A stretch of DNA of 36,566 bases from Bacteroidales bacterium. GTDB taxonomy: Bacteria; Bacteroidota; Bacteroidia; Bacteroidales; VadinHA17. Made by a program: the position numbers and the translations under genes. The stretch is taken from contig JAHYJA010000015.1 in assembly GCA_019429325.1 (NCBI GenBank), positions 1 through 36,566 of the forward strand. Reading direction: 5' to 3'. The notes beneath the pieces are model-generated. The model did no database searches. It worked only from the letters and a program-made list of their open reading frames with translations, and had not been told where the DNA came from. Below are positions 35,324 to 36,566 of the stretch, in pieces (the first letter of the stretch is position 1; every line of letters begins with the position of its first letter).

Positions 35324-36566
35324 CTAAAAGTCAAAATTGAATGATACCGATGGTATTGGTCTGCCAAAAACGGACAGATAGTATCCTTTAACAGTATTCT
35401 TTTCATTCTTAAAGTAAACCGAATAGACATTCTGTCTACCTGTGAGGTTATACAGGGAAAATATCCAGTGAGGGTGTGCAATTTTCTTAACCTTAAGATC
35501 ACCGCTGACCTTAAAGGAGATGTCGAGCCTCGAATAGGCAGGGATCCGGTATTTGTTCCTGTCGGAAAAATGTGTAAGGACAATGTCTCCGATTTTGTAA
35601 GATGAAACCGGGTAAGTGACCGGCCGGCCCGAGCTGTATGTGTAGTTGGCAGAGAAACTCAATCGTCTGGTATGCAAATAATTGAAGGTCAGAATAAGGT
35701 CATGCGGCCTGTCAAAATCAGCCGGAAACCATTCACCTCTGTTAATACTTTCCTCAGCGAAGGTACCTGTGCTCCTGATAAGCACTCTGGACCAGGTATA
35801 CCCAAGGCTCCATCTTATCCTTCCTTCAGGTTTCCTTACCTGCAATTCAATCCCGTAAGCCTTCCCGTTGACGTTTATCAGGTCTCTTTCAATGAACTCA
35901 TTCATCACCAGTCTTGTACCACCCTCAAAATCGATTATGTTCTCAATCTTCTTATAATAGGCTTCTGCAGATACCTCAATTTTATCCTGATTGAACATCC
36001 TGTAATATCCTGCGGCAAACTGGTCTCCCATCTGGGGTTTGATATGATAGTCGCTCAGCTTCCAGATATCGCTCGGCGAGATAGAGATTGTGTTGGACAA
36101 AAGATGGAGGTATTGCCGGGTGTGACTGTAATTCAGCTTTGCGGTACTATGCAGTCCGGTCTTAAAAGTTGCCGATAACCTGAGTTCAGGTCCCGCGTAT
36201 GTCTTATAGGGATCAGCCTTTCCAAAAACAAGGGTATCAGTTACAGAGGAGATACCCTTAGGGTAATCCGGGTCGTAGGCGAGAACGGTCTGGGGTCCGA
36301 AGGCGAGGTATGTAACAAACCTCAATCCTGCGTTAATTGATAAATAATCAGTTACGGGAAAATTGTCTTCAATGTAAACAGCTGTTTCGAGTGCCTTCTG
36401 TTTCTGAATTGAGTTGGGATTGACGATCGAGGAATCCCTGGCAGGCATGAAACTTCCGGGTAATATGCTATATGACTTAATTTCAGCCCCGAAATTGATT
36501 TCATGCTTCCCGGGCAGCCATGTGAAATCAGATTTTATTCCGGTACTGTTAATCCTGTGGGATAAT
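35324..36566 (-). CDS. TonB-dependent receptor, C-terminal barrel (copy A, runs off window)
   Basis: The frame remains open to the window edge; about 413 barrel residues are visible and the N-terminus lies beyond base 36566. Blocks match copy B closely: YAGPELRLSATF, RQYLHLLSNTISISPSDIWKLSDY, QMGDQFAAGYYRMF, WFPADFDRPHDLILTFNYL, SYKIGDIVLTHFSDRNKYRIPAYSRLDISFKV, HPHWIFSLYNLTGRQNVYSVYFK, and the terminal aromatic VSFNFDF. It is therefore the receptor of the upstream A module. An internal ATG at 36448 is not the start. The substrate is unknown, but the strong similarity of the last 200 residues to copy B points to related ligands. Confidence 0.88.
   Translation of the reverse strand, partial: LSHRINSTGIKSDFTWLPGKHEINFGAEIKSYSILPGSFMPARDSSIVNPNSIQKQKALETAVYIEDNFPVTDYLSINAGLRFVTYLAFGPQTVLAYDPDYPKGISSVTDTLVFGKADPYKTYAGPELRLSATFKTGLHSTAKLNYSHTRQYLHLLSNTISISPSDIWKLSDYHIKPQMGDQFAAGYYRMFNQDKIEVSAEAYYKKIENIIDFEGGTRLVMNEFIERDLINVNGKAYGIELQVRKPEGRIRWSLGYTWSRVLIRSTGTFAEESINRGEWFPADFDRPHDLILTFNYLHTRRLSFSANYTYSSGRPVTYPVSSYKIGDIVLTHFSDRNKYRIPAYSRLDISFKVSGDLKVKKIAHPHWIFSLYNLTGRQNVYSVYFKNEKNTVKGYYLSVFGRPIPSVSFNFDF

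Overview
The window reads as a chromosomal segment of an uncultured Bacteroidota (Bacteroidales/Marinilabiliales-like). The reasons are STN-type TonB-dependent receptors paired with DUF4249 lipoproteins, AAA ATPases with DUF4143 tails, GH92 and sialate O-acetylesterase genes, Tat-exported sugar oxidoreductase and isomerase genes, and promoter boxes of the TAnnTTTG type. No rRNA, tRNA or CRISPR array was seen. Taxonomy is inferred from gene content only.

Layout. (1) 1-4660, plus strand: end of a Gfo/Idh/MocA oxidoreductase, a 6-phosphogluconate-dehydrogenase-like (ApnO-like) enzyme, a sialate O-acetylesterase, a repeat element carrying a four-helix-bundle (S23/IVS-type) gene, and a decayed GH92 mannosidase. 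(2) 4794-21245, accessory island: five genes sharing a TolB/FlgO-like domain and TPR tail but with different N-termini (TIR plus membrane helix; TIR; a divergent TIR, now broken; Ser/Thr kinase; TIR again). Three AAA/DUF4143 ATPase genes are interleaved, each with repeats or palindromes over its promoter. At 17.4-19.4 kb, apparently GC-richer DNA holds remnants: an IS91-type transposase with an amber codon, a nucleotidyltransferase-like fragment and a gutted amidase. (3) 21699-25243, minus strand: enolase-superfamily enzyme, sugar isomerase and a Gfo/Idh/MocA oxidoreductase that has lost its middle. (4) 25382-36566, minus strand: two tandem copies of a module TonB receptor - DUF4249 lipoprotein - MG2/plug-like secreted protein, with one small exported protein between them; the last receptor runs off the window.

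Two things stand out. First, the TIR/kinase-TolB-TPR family looks like a cassette system. Input domains are swapped in front of a common segment, near-identical 5' ends switch to unrelated downstream halves at a conserved motif, and three members share one promoter block. A signalling or defence role is possible but unproven. Second, a composite repeat element occurs three times: 11-bp tandem repeats (14, 10 and 5 copies) on the left and short hairpins separated by AATGAC on the right. One copy encloses the four-helix-bundle gene and two lack it. This resembles an autonomous element with two gene-less derivatives, and one gene-less copy has truncated a TIR gene.

Regions 1 and 3 both look like sugar or sugar-acid metabolism, so the island may have grown inside one catabolic locus. 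Several genes (GH92, Gfo/Idh/MocA, amidase, kinase TPR region) have internal deletions. This is either real decay or an assembly effect.
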